Assembly (NCBI GenBank): GCA_965197455.1
Contig: OZ240208.1
Coordinates: forward strand, 62,001-126,000
Length of the DNA stretch: 64,000 nucleotides
Direction: 5' to 3'
Origin: JAGWBD01 sp965197455
GTDB taxonomy: Bacteria > Chloroflexota > Anaerolineae > Aggregatilineales > Phototrophicaceae
Shown: positions 24,377 through 33,543 of the stretch, one piece after another
How the letters are laid out: the number at the start of each line of letters is the position of its first letter
How positions within the stretch are numbered: position 1 is the stretch's first letter
Notes under the pieces: model-generated
What the model saw: the letters and a program-made list of their open reading frames with translations, nothing else
Databases searched by the model: none
Told to the model about the DNA's origin: nothing
Position numbers and translations under genes: made by a program

Positions 24377-25912
24377 TCAGCCGTCCACACCGACGCTGTT
24401 GAGATAGAAGGTCTCGTTGGCCAGCGGGCTGTAGCCGGTCACGCGGCTGGATGTCGCCTCAAAGAGATTGAGGACGTAGAGATAGATATAGGGTGGATCG
24501 TCGTGCATGTAGCGCGAGAGCTCGCCATAGAGCGCAGCGCGCTCCGTGCGATCGACCGCCGTTGCGATTTGACCCAGATATTCGATGATGGCTGTATCGG
24601 TCCAGGTGTTGTAGTAGTAGCCGGGCGTCAGGGAGCCTTCGAGCCGCCAGAAGGCCTCGCCGTTGGGTGCGGACCAACTGTCCACGTACATGGGGCCGGA
24701 TGCTGCATAGTGGGCTTCGGACCAGTAGGCGTTGGTCGTCTTGAATTCCAGGTCGACATCGATGCCGATGGCGCCCAGGTCGCGCTGGACGGAAAGGCAG
24801 ACCTCGTTGATGTTGGTATAGGCGTCGGCCGGGCAACTCATGCCGATCGCGAAGCCGTCCGCATAACCGGCCTCGGCCAGCAGCTCTCTGGCGCGCTCCG
24901 GGTCATGGGGATAGGGTTCAATGGACGGATCGTAGCCAAGATTGCTTGGGATGACAAAGCTGCCGACGGTTTGGCCATAGCCGCTGAAGAGCGCCGCAAT
25001 GAGTCCGGGCCGGTCGACCGCCAGGTTCATGGCCTGGCGCACCAGTTTGTTTTCCAGCGGGGTGCCGGCGCCGTTGCCGATATTCTTGAAGGCGACGTAG
25101 TAAACCCGGTCGTTGGGATAGCTGACGATGCTGACGTTCGCGTTGTCTTCCAGCAGGGCAACGTCATCGACGTTCAGGCGCGTGACGATGTCGACTTCGC
25201 CAGTCTGGATGGCGGCCAGGCGCGTTGTTGCGTCCGGGATGATGCGGAAGGTCACACCGTCCACCTTCGGCTGCTCCGGGTTCCAGTAGTCGGGAAAGGC
25301 GCGCATGACGATGCGATCACCCGGCACCCATTCTTCCAGCATGAAGGGGCCGGTGCCGACCGGCGCCGCCTCGAAGGCTTCCAGGCCGATTTCTGCCAGG
25401 TAGGCAGGCGGGATAGCGAACCAGCCGTTTGCGACTTCGCTCAGGAAGAAGGCGTCTGGCTCTTGCGTCGTAATCTCGACCGTGTTGTCGTCGATGACCA
25501 CGATGTCATCGGCAGATGCGACCGAATCGTAGTAGGACAGCCACTCATTGGTGGGAGTTATGCCATATTCCCAGATCGTGCTGACGGCGTGGGCGTTGAA
25601 GTCCTCGCCATTGTGGAACTTCACACCCTCGCGCAAGTGGAAGGTGTAGCTGCGGCCATCCTCGCTGATTTCCCAGCGTTCAGCCAGGCCTGGCAGGATC
25701 GAGCCATTGGGCCCATAGTGCACGAGTGCATCATAAAGCGGACGCGTGGCGCTGATGGCGGTCACGTCCGAGGCATTGGCAATGTAGATTCCCGTGGGGT
25801 CGTTGGGCAGCGCGATGACCAACTCGCCTGTGGGTTGACCCTGGATCAGTGTGGCCGGGCCGGCCAAGAGCACAAGTGCGAGCAACAACAGCCTGACAGT
25901 CATGGTCCGCAT
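24377..25912 (-). CDS. Extracellular solute-binding protein, family 5 (peptide/nickel type)
   Basis: This 511-aa substrate-binding protein captures ligand for the DppBC-like permeases. It has a Sec signal peptide (residues 1-27) without a lipobox cysteine. The family-5 core includes LVIALPNDPTGI, the LAERWEISEDGRSYTFHLREGVKFHNGEDF segment (about 70-100) and MNLAVDRPGLIAALFSGYGQ. The chosen ATG at 25912 follows GGGAG. It is first in the operon and is preceded by an extended -10 about 60 bases upstream, so the operon reads SBP, hairpin, DppB, DppC. Confidence 0.9.
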   Translation of the reverse strand: MRTMTVRLLLLALVLLAGPATLIQGQPTGELVIALPNDPTGIYIANASDVTAISATRPLYDALVHYGPNGSILPGLAERWEISEDGRSYTFHLREGVKFHNGEDFNAHAVSTIWEYGITPTNEWLSYYDSVASADDIVVIDDNTVEITTQEPDAFFLSEVANGWFAIPPAYLAEIGLEAFEAAPVGTGPFMLEEWVPGDRIVMRAFPDYWNPEQPKVDGVTFRIIPDATTRLAAIQTGEVDIVTRLNVDDVALLEDNANVSIVSYPNDRVYYVAFKNIGNGAGTPLENKLVRQAMNLAVDRPGLIAALFSGYGQTVGSFVIPSNLGYDPSIEPYPHDPERARELLAEAGYADGFAIGMSCPADAYTNINEVCLSVQRDLGAIGIDVDLEFKTTNAYWSEAHYAASGPMYVDSWSAPNGEAFWRLEGSLTPGYYYNTWTDTAIIEYLGQIATAVDRTERAALYGELSRYMHDDPPYIYLYVLNLFEATSSRVTGYSPLANETFYLNSVGVDG

Positions 25913-25974
25913 GGCGTCACTCCCTTTCCCTGTCCGCAAACAATATGAAATTATGGTAACCAAATTGTAAGTCT

Positions 25975-25983
25975 ATTGTAGCA
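25975..25983 (-). promoter_or_regulatory. Extended -10 promoter for the peptide ABC operon
   Basis: TGC-TACAAT on the minus strand, about 62 bases upstream of the ATG at 25912, in an AT-rich divergent intergenic region. Confidence 0.45.
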
Positions 25984-26033
25984 ACCCGACCGGGAATTGC
26001 GAACAGGCGGAGCGTCGGGGGTCTGCGAGGCCT

Positions 26034-26042
26034 TGCTATACT
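26034..26042 (+). promoter_or_regulatory. Extended -10 promoter for the AddAB-like/RecJ operon
   Basis: TGC-TATACT lies 28 bases before the ATG at 26071; identical to the element at 17066-17074. Confidence 0.5.
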
Positions 26043-26070
26043 GGGAAACGGTTGGGCAGGGAACTTGCGC

Positions 26071-28164
26071 ATGTACCTTCGTGTGAAACAGCAGCAGGTT
26101 GCGAAGCACAATCTGGACAGACGCGTCTTCCTCGAGGGCGCAGCCGGCACTGGCAAGACGTTTGCTGGCATTGAGCGCGTCAAGCAGCTGTTGCATGCCG
26201 GCGTGCCGCCCACTGCCATCCTCGTGCTGGTGCCGCAGCAGGCCACCGGACTGCCCTGGCAGGAGGCCTTGCGCCGGTCGCGCGCTCCGGGCGCCGCCGA
26301 AGTGCGCGTCACAACCGTGGGCAGTCTGGCGCGCGAGCTGCTGGAGCTCTTCTGGCCGCTGATCGCTGCTGACACGGGCTGCGCGCAGCCGCTGGCGCCA
26401 CCCCGCTTTCCTGGCCTCGAACTGTCGCAATACCTGATGCGGCGTTTCGTCGGCGCGGAAATCCGGCAACGCGACTATTTCCGCAGCGTAACCATCACCC
26501 GCAACCGGCTCTACACGCAGATCGTCGACAACCTCAACAAGGCAGCCCTGGTGGGCTTTCCGCCCGAACAGATCGGGTCGCGCCTCAAGGCGGCCTGGCG
26601 CGGTGAACCGGAACAGGCCTTCATCTACGATGATGCCCAGGCCTGCGCCAGCCTCTTCCGCGCGGGCTGCCTGCAACACAACCTGATCGACTATTCCCTG
26701 CTCATCACTATCCTGCGCCAGCAGCTGTGGCCGCTGGAAAATGCGCAGCGCTATCTGACCCGCCGCTACCGACATCTGGTCGTCGACAACCTGGAAGAGG
26801 ACACGCCGACGGCGCACGACATGCTGCGCGACTGGTTGCCCACCTGCGCATCAGCCCTGCTGATCTACGACAGCCAGGCGGGCCTGCGCCGTTTTCTGGG
26901 TGCCGACCCGGAGGAAGCGCTGAAGCTGAAACCCCTGTGCGATGTACAGCTGACGCTGGAGCAGCGGCGCGTCATGTCGGAGGACGTCGCGGCCCTGCAT
27001 CATTCCCTGGCCACGGTGCTGGGCAGGGAAGCTGGGCCTCCACCAAAACGGGGCAAGCCGCGCGCTGCGCTGCGCTGGCCGGATCGGGCACGTTGGCAGC
27101 CGCAGATGATCGACTGGGCCGTGGATCACATCGCGAACCTGGTGCACGAGGAAGGGGTGGAGCCGCAGGAGATCGTGGTGCTGGCGTCCTTCCTGCCGGA
27201 CGCATTGCGCTTTGCGCTGCAGGTGCGTCTTGACGAACGCGATGTGCCGCAACGCTCGCACCGACCCTCGCGCGCCTTGCGCGATGAGCCGGCCGCGCGC
27301 GCCCTGTTGACCTTTGCCAGGCTCGCTCACCCCACCGCCGGCCAGGGTCTCAGCCGCTTCGACGTGGCCAGTACGCTCACCGGCGCCATTGCCGGACTGG
27401 ACCTGGTGCGTGCGCGGCTGTTGGCCGATGCGCTGTTTCGCGATGGCGGCCTGCTGCCCTTCGAGCGCCTCACCGACGAACGCCTGCAGCAGCGCATCAC
27501 CTTTCAACTGGGCGAGAAGTACGACCGGCTGTGTGCCTGGCTGGCGCAGACGCCGCCGGACCTCCCGCTTGATCTGTTCTTCAGCGCGCTCTTCGGCGAG
27601 CTGCTGTCGCAACCCGGGTTCGGCTTGCACGATCGACTGGCAGCGGGCGCCACCGTCGCCAACCTCGTGGACTCGGCGCGCGGTTTTCGCCAACTGCTGA
27701 CCGAAATTGACCCCCGGACCGCCGCGACTGGTGAGTATCTGAACATGGTGGAAGAGGGCGTGCTGGCCAATCAGTATCTGCGTGACTGGGCGCTGGACCG
27801 CAGCGAGGGCGTCTTGCTCGCGCCCGCGCACACCTTCCTCATGGGCAACCGCGCCGTCGATTACCAGTTCTGGTTGAATGTGGGCAGCAGCGGCTGGGGC
27901 CGACGCGTGTATCAGCCGCTGACGCATCCGGCAGTGCTCAGCCGCAACTGGGACCGGGAGCGTCAGTGGCTGGATGCCGATGAGGAAGCGGCGGGCGCAG
28001 AAGCCCTCGGCAGCGTGGCGCTGGGCCTGCTGCGGCGCTGCCGCCAGCGGGTGTATCTGGGCATCAGTGAGTTCGGCGAACGGGGCATGGAAGAGCGCGG
28101 GCCACTGCTGCTGGCCCTGCACGGCATGCAGCGTAATCTGACGCAGGAAGACGCAGATGTTTAG
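26071..28164 (+). CDS. AddB-like superfamily-1 helicase-related protein
   Basis: This is a 697-aa SF1-type P-loop protein. Walker A is GAAGTGKT at residues 23-30. The expected Walker B region reads VVDNLEEDTP, where UvrD has LVDExQD, so the catalytic glutamate position is altered. The C-terminal part contains LMGNRAVDYQFWLNVGS and VYLGISEFGERG, which correspond loosely to motifs V-VI. The pattern of one intact nucleotide-binding loop and degenerate later motifs recalls AddB. An alternative TTG start lies six bases upstream. Its end overlaps the next gene by eight bases. Together with the following helicase and nuclease it likely processes DNA double-strand ends; this role is inferred from context. 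Confidence 0.72.
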   Translation: MYLRVKQQQVAKHNLDRRVFLEGAAGTGKTFAGIERVKQLLHAGVPPTAILVLVPQQATGLPWQEALRRSRAPGAAEVRVTTVGSLARELLELFWPLIAADTGCAQPLAPPRFPGLELSQYLMRRFVGAEIRQRDYFRSVTITRNRLYTQIVDNLNKAALVGFPPEQIGSRLKAAWRGEPEQAFIYDDAQACASLFRAGCLQHNLIDYSLLITILRQQLWPLENAQRYLTRRYRHLVVDNLEEDTPTAHDMLRDWLPTCASALLIYDSQAGLRRFLGADPEEALKLKPLCDVQLTLEQRRVMSEDVAALHHSLATVLGREAGPPPKRGKPRAALRWPDRARWQPQMIDWAVDHIANLVHEEGVEPQEIVVLASFLPDALRFALQVRLDERDVPQRSHRPSRALRDEPAARALLTFARLAHPTAGQGLSRFDVASTLTGAIAGLDLVRARLLADALFRDGGLLPFERLTDERLQQRITFQLGEKYDRLCAWLAQTPPDLPLDLFFSALFGELLSQPGFGLHDRLAAGATVANLVDSARGFRQLLTEIDPRTAATGEYLNMVEEGVLANQYLRDWALDRSEGVLLAPAHTFLMGNRAVDYQFWLNVGSSGWGRRVYQPLTHPAVLSRNWDRERQWLDADEEAAGAEALGSVALGLLRRCRQRVYLGISEFGERGMEERGPLLLALHGMQRNLTQEDADV

Positions 28165-30379
28165 GCCGCGGCCGGCGCAGGCCCAGGTGCTGGCCTGGCG
28201 CGGCGGTAAGATGGGCGTGTCCGCCGTGCCCGGCAGCGGCAAGACCGCCACGCTGGCGGCGCTGGCCGCGCGCCTGGTGACCGGGGGGAGCCTGGCGGCG
28301 GATCAGGAAGTGCTGATCGTTACGCTGGTCAACTCCGCCGTCAACAACTTCTCGGCGCGCCTGGCGCAGGAATTGCAGCGCGAACGCGAGCTGCTGCCCG
28401 GCCTGGTGGGCTATCGTGTGCGTACCCTGCATGGCCTGGCGAATGACATCGTGCGCGAACGACCCGGCCTGGCGGGCCTGGCGGACGACTTCCGCGTGGT
28501 CGACGAGCGTGAGGCGCAGGACATTCTGCAGGAAGCCGTCGACAACTGGCTGGTCAGCAACCCGGGTATGGAACAGCACTGGGTAGATGCCGCCCTGCAG
28601 GGACGCAGCGACGTGCGCCAGCGGCACTGGCCGAACCTGCTGCGCGACGTGGCCCGACGTTACATTGGTCAGGCCAAGGATGAGGAGCTGGACGCCGATG
28701 GTCTGAACGCGCGGCTGCTGCGCCAGGGTGGCTCATTGCCGCTTGCGGAGTGCTGCCAGGCGATTTACGCCAGCTACGAAAATGGCCTGCGTTATCGCGG
28801 CGGCATCGACTTCACGGACCTCATCCGCCTGGCCCTGCGCGTCCTGAAGAGCGACGCGGACTGCCTGGCACGCCTGCAGCGGCGCTGGCCCTGGATACTG
28901 GAGGACGAGGCCCAGGACAGCAGCGCGTTACAGGAGCGTATTCTTGGCCTGCTGGCCGGCCCGCAGGGCAACTGGGCGCGCGTCGGCGACCCCAACCAGG
29001 CGATCAACGAGTCCTTCACAGCGGCCAGTCCGCAATTTCTGCGCGACTTTCTGCGCGATCCGGACGTACAGTCGCTCCCCATGCCCAACAGCGGCCGCAG
29101 CGCGCCTGCCATCATCCGGCTCGCGAACGGCCTGATCGACTGGGCGCAGCAGCATCCGCAGCCCCAGGTGCGCGCGCGCCAGCCCCTGGCGCCGCCCTAC
29201 ATCGAGCCCGCGCCGCCGGGCGATCCGCAGGCAAACCCCGCCGATGTCGCGGGCTACCCGCATTTGCACAGCGAAGCGCAGACCTCCGACCGGGAACGCG
29301 CTTTGGTGCTGCGCTCCCTGCAAAACTGGCTGCCAAACAATCCGCAGCGAACGGTCGCTGTGCTGCTGCCCACCAACTTCAGCGGCAGCAAACTGGTGGG
29401 CGAACTGCGCGCGGCGGGTCTGCCCTACAAGGAGAACCTGAGCTCGACGGACGGCACGCGCGCGGTGGCCGGCTCCCTCTGTCACCTGCTGGAGTACCTG
29501 GGCAATCCGCGTCACAGCGGCTACCTGGCGCAGGTGTATCGCGTGTGGCGTCGCGACGAGCGCAGCATTGAGGAGGCTGCGCGCAGCATTACGTTTGTGG
29601 CCAGCGAACTGCACAATCTGCGCCAGCCGGAGGATTATCTATGGCCGCAGCTGGATGACGACTGGCTGGATAGCCTGGCCATTGCGGACGAAGACCTGCG
29701 CCAGCATCTGATCGCCTTCCGGACGCTCGTGCGGCGCTGGCAGGAGGCGGTCGACCTGCCGGTGGACCAGTTGCTGCTGACCATCGGCGCAGACCTCTTC
29801 CGCGCCGAGGCTGAAATCGCGACCGTCTGGAGCCTGGCGATAAGTCTGCGCCAGTTCGCAGAGCTGCAGCCGCAGGCGCGCTTGCCGGAGTTCACCGGTG
29901 AGTTGCGCCAGATCGCCGCCGGCCGCCGCCGCTTTCAGGGCATGAGTGAGGACGATACCAGCTTCGACCCCGAACGCTATCGCGGCAAGGTGGTGGTGAC
30001 GACCCTGCACAAGGCCAAGGGCCTGGAGTGGGACCGCGTCTACCTGCTCTCCGCCAACACCTACGATTTCCCCTCGGCCATGGAGGGCGACCAGTACTTC
30101 GGCGAGCGCTGGTTCCTGCGCGACAACCTCAATCTCGAGGCCGAGGCCCTGGCCCAGCTGGCAACGCTGACCGAGGGCACGCCCTGGCGTGAAGGCGAGG
30201 AGTCGCGCGCGGCACGGGCGCTGGTGGCGGCGGAGAAGCTGCGCCTGCTCTACGTCGGCATCACCCGCGCCCGCAGCGAGCTCATCATCACCTGGAACAC
30301 GGGGCGCAATGGCGACCAGCGCGAGACCCTTCCCCTGACCGACCTGCGTGAAGCCCTGGCCCGGGAGGACGCATCATGA
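28157..30379 (+). CDS. UvrD/AddA-like ATP-dependent DNA helicase
   Basis: This 740-aa SF1A helicase has all the main motifs: Walker A AVPGSGKTATL (about residues 23-33), Walker B WILEDEAQDSS, motif IV/V region VVTTLHKAKGLEWDRVYL and motif VI LRLLYVGITRARSELIITW. It translocates on single-stranded DNA with ATP. It ends soon after motif VI and has no C-terminal nuclease domain, unlike true AddA or RecB. The nuclease is supplied by the next gene, whose ATG overlaps this stop (ATGA). The overlaps on both sides indicate a coupled complex. Confidence 0.88.
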   Translation: MFRPRPAQAQVLAWRGGKMGVSAVPGSGKTATLAALAARLVTGGSLAADQEVLIVTLVNSAVNNFSARLAQELQRERELLPGLVGYRVRTLHGLANDIVRERPGLAGLADDFRVVDEREAQDILQEAVDNWLVSNPGMEQHWVDAALQGRSDVRQRHWPNLLRDVARRYIGQAKDEELDADGLNARLLRQGGSLPLAECCQAIYASYENGLRYRGGIDFTDLIRLALRVLKSDADCLARLQRRWPWILEDEAQDSSALQERILGLLAGPQGNWARVGDPNQAINESFTAASPQFLRDFLRDPDVQSLPMPNSGRSAPAIIRLANGLIDWAQQHPQPQVRARQPLAPPYIEPAPPGDPQANPADVAGYPHLHSEAQTSDRERALVLRSLQNWLPNNPQRTVAVLLPTNFSGSKLVGELRAAGLPYKENLSSTDGTRAVAGSLCHLLEYLGNPRHSGYLAQVYRVWRRDERSIEEAARSITFVASELHNLRQPEDYLWPQLDDDWLDSLAIADEDLRQHLIAFRTLVRRWQEAVDLPVDQLLLTIGADLFRAEAEIATVWSLAISLRQFAELQPQARLPEFTGELRQIAAGRRRFQGMSEDDTSFDPERYRGKVVVTTLHKAKGLEWDRVYLLSANTYDFPSAMEGDQYFGERWFLRDNLNLEAEALAQLATLTEGTPWREGEESRAARALVAAEKLRLLYVGITRARSELIITWNTGRNGDQRETLPLTDLREALAREDAS

Positions 30380-31197
30380 GCCTGGCGCCGGACTTCGTCT
30401 TCACCCAGGGCAACCTGCAGGACTACGTCGATTGTCCTCGCCGCTTCGAGCTGAAGTACCTGCTGCGGCAGCGCTGGCCTGCAGCGGAAGTCGATGACAT
30501 GGTCGCTTTCGAGCGGCACCTGCAGCAGGGCGAGCAGTTCCACCGCCTGCTGCAACAGAGTCTGCTGGGCATCCCGCCCGAAACCTTGCAGCCGCGCATC
30601 GCCGATGCAGAGGTCGCGCAGTGGTTTGACACCTGGCTGGCCAATGGCCTCGCCGGCGTCCCGGCGCAGCGCTGGCCCGAGCTGACCCTGACGGCGCCGC
30701 TGGGCAAGTGGCTGCTGCTGGCGAAGATGGACCTGGTGGCCATTGCGCCCGGCGGGCAGGCGCTGCTGCTGGACTGGAAGACCGGGGCCCACCTGCCGCG
30801 CCCGGAGCGTCAGGCGCAGCGCATGCAGACCCTCGTCTATCGCTACGTGTTGGCGCAGGCCGGCGCGCGCCTGAACGGCGGCCTGCCCATCGCTCCGGAG
30901 CACATCGAGATGCGCTACTGGTACGCGCAGCAGGGCGGCGCGGTGCAGCGTTTCGCCTACGATGAAGCGCAGCGTGTGGCCGACGGCAAGCGGCTGCGCA
31001 GCCTGGTGCGCGAGATTGAAAACCGCGCGGAGTTCCCGCTCACGACAGACGAACGCCGCTGCCGCTTCTGCGTTTACCGCTCGCTCTGTGGACGTGGCGA
31101 AAAAGCCGGCGCGCTGGAAGAGTGGGAGGGCGAGGAGGAGATGGCGCTGCCCGCGGACGCGCTGGACATCGACGCCCTCGACGAGATCGCGTTTTGA
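30376..31197 (+). CDS. Stand-alone AddB-type PD-(D/E)XK nuclease with four-cysteine Fe-S site
   Basis: This 273-aa nuclease carries the catalytic residues Asp119 (KMDL), Asp133 and Lys135 (LLDWKTG) and the QxxxY motif Gln151/Tyr155. Four cysteines are placed as in the [4Fe-4S]-bound nuclease domain of AddB, Cas4 and Dna2: Cys20 near the N-terminus and Cys229, Cys232 and Cys238 near the C-terminus. An acidic tail follows. It is encoded in an ATGA overlap after the helicase, so it probably serves as the nuclease subunit of a split AddAB-like enzyme. Cas4 is less likely since no cas genes are nearby. Confidence 0.82.
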   Translation: MSLAPDFVFTQGNLQDYVDCPRRFELKYLLRQRWPAAEVDDMVAFERHLQQGEQFHRLLQQSLLGIPPETLQPRIADAEVAQWFDTWLANGLAGVPAQRWPELTLTAPLGKWLLLAKMDLVAIAPGGQALLLDWKTGAHLPRPERQAQRMQTLVYRYVLAQAGARLNGGLPIAPEHIEMRYWYAQQGGAVQRFAYDEAQRVADGKRLRSLVREIENRAEFPLTTDERRCRFCVYRSLCGRGEKAGALEEWEGEEEMALPADALDIDALDEIAF

Positions 31198-33479
31198 CGA
31201 CACCGTCGCAAACAAACACCTGGCGCGAGCCGACGCCGATCCCGGTGCCAGAGGCTCTGCGTGAGGCAGTCGGCGGCCACCCGCTGGTCGCGACCAGCCT
31301 GGCGCAGCGCGGCATCCTCACGCCCGCGGCCGCCCGTAGCTTCCTCGACCCCGCCGCCTACACGCCCGCGCCCGCAACGGACCTGCCGGACATCGAAGCA
31401 GCGGTCGCCTGTGTCCAGCGCGTCATCCGCGAAAAAGGCGATATCCTGGTCTGGGGCGACTTCGACGTCGATGGCCAGACCGCCACCGCGCTGCTGGTCT
31501 CCGCCCTGCAGGAGCTGGGCGCCTTCGTACGCTGGCACATCCCCAACCGCTTTCGCGAAGGCCACGGCATCCATCTGCCCACGTTGCAGCGGCAACTGCA
31601 GGGCGCTGATCTGCTGCTGACCTGCGACACGGGTATCGGCGCCCATGAGTCGCTCGCCTGGGCGCAGACGCAGGACGTGGCGGTCGTCGTCACCGACCAT
31701 CACACGCTGCCCGCGACCCTGCCGCCAGCCAGCGCCATCATCAGTCCACAGCGCCTGCAGCAGGGGCACGCGTTGCGCGAGCTGCCCGGCGTGGGCACAG
31801 CTTACATGCTGGTGCAGGCGCTCTTCGACGGGCGCAGCAGCGAGCATCTGCTGGACCTGGTGGCGCTGGGCATCGTGGCCGACGTGATGCGCCAGGTGGA
31901 CGACACGCGCTGGCTGCTGCAGCGCGGACTGCAGGTGCTGCGCAAGGCCGAACGCCCAGGCCTGCGTGCACTGATGGGCGCCGCCGGCGTCAACCCGGCC
32001 GAACTGACGGAGAGCGACATCGGCTTCGCGCTGGCGCCGCGGCTAAACGCACTGGGCCGGCTGGAGGATGCCAATCCGGCGGTCGAACTGTTGACCAGCC
32101 ACGACGCAGCGCGCATTGATGTGCTGGTGCGCAAGCTGGAGGCGCTTAACCAGAAGCGCCGCTTCCTCACGCAGCAGGTCTACGAGGCCGCGCAGCAGCA
32201 AATTAGCAGGGACCCGTCGCTGCTGGATTACGCCGCGCTGGTGCTGAGCCAGCCGGGCTGGCATACGGGCGTGGTCGGCATCGTGGCCAGCCGTCTGGCC
32301 GAGGAATACGGGCGTCCGGCCATCCTGCTTGGTGAGCAAGGTGAAGTGGCCAACGGCTCGGCGCGCTCGATAGCCGGCTGCAACCTGGTCGCCGCGCTGG
32401 ATACGCAGGCCGCTCTGCTGCAGGGCTACGGCGGCCACAGCATGGCGGCCGGCATGCGCCTGGAGGCCGCCCGCGTCGCCGAATTCCGTCGCGGCCTGTC
32501 GCGCGCCGTGCGCGAGCAGACCGGCGACGTGCCCTTGACGCCGGAGCTGCAGCTGGATGCCAGCCTGGCGCTGCCTGAGGTCACGCTGGGCCTGGCGCAG
32601 GAACTGGCACGTCTGGCGCCCTTTGGCAATGGCAATCCACCGCTGACCCTGGTGGCGCGTGACCTGCGGCTGCAGAGTCGGCGCAAACTGGACAGGCGTG
32701 GCAACCATCTGGAGCTGACGGTTGCGGACAGCGCGGACGTGGCGCGACGCGTCATCTGGTGGTCGGGCGACGCGGAAGCGCTGCCGCAGGGACGCTTCGA
32801 CCTGGCCTTCACCCTGCGCGTGAATGTGTTCAGGGGCCAGCGTGAGGCGTTGCTGGAGTGGCAGGATGCGCGCGTCAACGAAGACGAAATCGTCGTGCTG
32901 CGGGCGACCTGGGAGGCGCTCGATTGTCGGCGTCATCCGGTGCCGCGCCAGCAGCTGGCCGCTATCATTGAAGAGGATCCTGACGCGCTGGTCTGGCGCG
33001 AAGGGCCCGTCGACCTGGAGGGCGTCGACCGCTTCAGTCTGCGTCCGGCAGAAACGCTGGTGGTCTGGACGGTCCCACCGGACATGGCCACCTGGCAGGC
33101 GGCGCTGAACGCGGTCGCGCCGCAGCGCGTCATGCTCTTCGCCTACGAGCCGCCCTGGCGCACGCCCCAGGCCCTGCTGGAGCAGGTGGCGGGCCTGGCC
33201 AAATTCGCCCTGCAGCAGCGCGGCGGGCACATCACGCTGGGCGAACTGGCAGCCCTGACGGCGCAGCCGCTGGCGACTGTCCTGACCTGCATCGACTGGC
33301 TGAATGCCGGCAGCCAGCTGCAGTTCATCCCCGTCAACGAGGATGAGTGGCGCGTGACGCGCGTGCCAGCTGGCGCTCAGGTCACGCCGAACAAGCGCCT
33401 GGGCGCGCGTCTGCAGCAGCAGCTGCGCGAGACACTGGCCTGGCGCAGGTACTGGCTGCGGCAATCGATTCCAGCTTGA
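31194..33479 (+). CDS. recJ: Single-stranded-DNA-specific exonuclease RecJ
   Basis: This 761-aa DHH-superfamily 5'-3' exonuclease degrades single-stranded DNA in recombination and mismatch repair. The catalytic motifs DFDVDGQTA, CDTGIGAHE and TDHHTLP are all present. The DHHA1 domain follows, with LRLVAALDTQ-like and GGHSMAAGM segments. An OB-like region and a C-terminal extension (about residues 600-760) that looks like a winged helix complete the protein. I place the start at TTG 31194, which overlaps the nuclease stop (TTGA) and avoids a long overlap in another frame. Cotranscription with the AddAB-like genes is notable because RecJ and RecBCD/AddAB act in alternative end-resection routes. 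Confidence 0.9.
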   Translation: MTTPSQTNTWREPTPIPVPEALREAVGGHPLVATSLAQRGILTPAAARSFLDPAAYTPAPATDLPDIEAAVACVQRVIREKGDILVWGDFDVDGQTATALLVSALQELGAFVRWHIPNRFREGHGIHLPTLQRQLQGADLLLTCDTGIGAHESLAWAQTQDVAVVVTDHHTLPATLPPASAIISPQRLQQGHALRELPGVGTAYMLVQALFDGRSSEHLLDLVALGIVADVMRQVDDTRWLLQRGLQVLRKAERPGLRALMGAAGVNPAELTESDIGFALAPRLNALGRLEDANPAVELLTSHDAARIDVLVRKLEALNQKRRFLTQQVYEAAQQQISRDPSLLDYAALVLSQPGWHTGVVGIVASRLAEEYGRPAILLGEQGEVANGSARSIAGCNLVAALDTQAALLQGYGGHSMAAGMRLEAARVAEFRRGLSRAVREQTGDVPLTPELQLDASLALPEVTLGLAQELARLAPFGNGNPPLTLVARDLRLQSRRKLDRRGNHLELTVADSADVARRVIWWSGDAEALPQGRFDLAFTLRVNVFRGQREALLEWQDARVNEDEIVVLRATWEALDCRRHPVPRQQLAAIIEEDPDALVWREGPVDLEGVDRFSLRPAETLVVWTVPPDMATWQAALNAVAPQRVMLFAYEPPWRTPQALLEQVAGLAKFALQQRGGHITLGELAALTAQPLATVLTCIDWLNAGSQLQFIPVNEDEWRVTRVPAGAQVTPNKRLGARLQQQLRETLAWRRYWLRQSIPA

Positions 33480-33543
33480 TGGCCCTCGCGGCATTGCGTT
33501 GCATACGCTATTTTTGCCAGGCGATGACACCGGGAGACAGACC

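Noticed and set aside
24272..25948. 558-codon plus-strand open frame
   Set aside because: Antisense shadow of the peptide-binding protein gene.
30376..31197. Cas4 of a CRISPR system
   Set aside because: The Fe-S nuclease motifs fit Cas4, but no repeat array or other cas gene is present and the gene is coupled to AddAB-like helicases and recJ.
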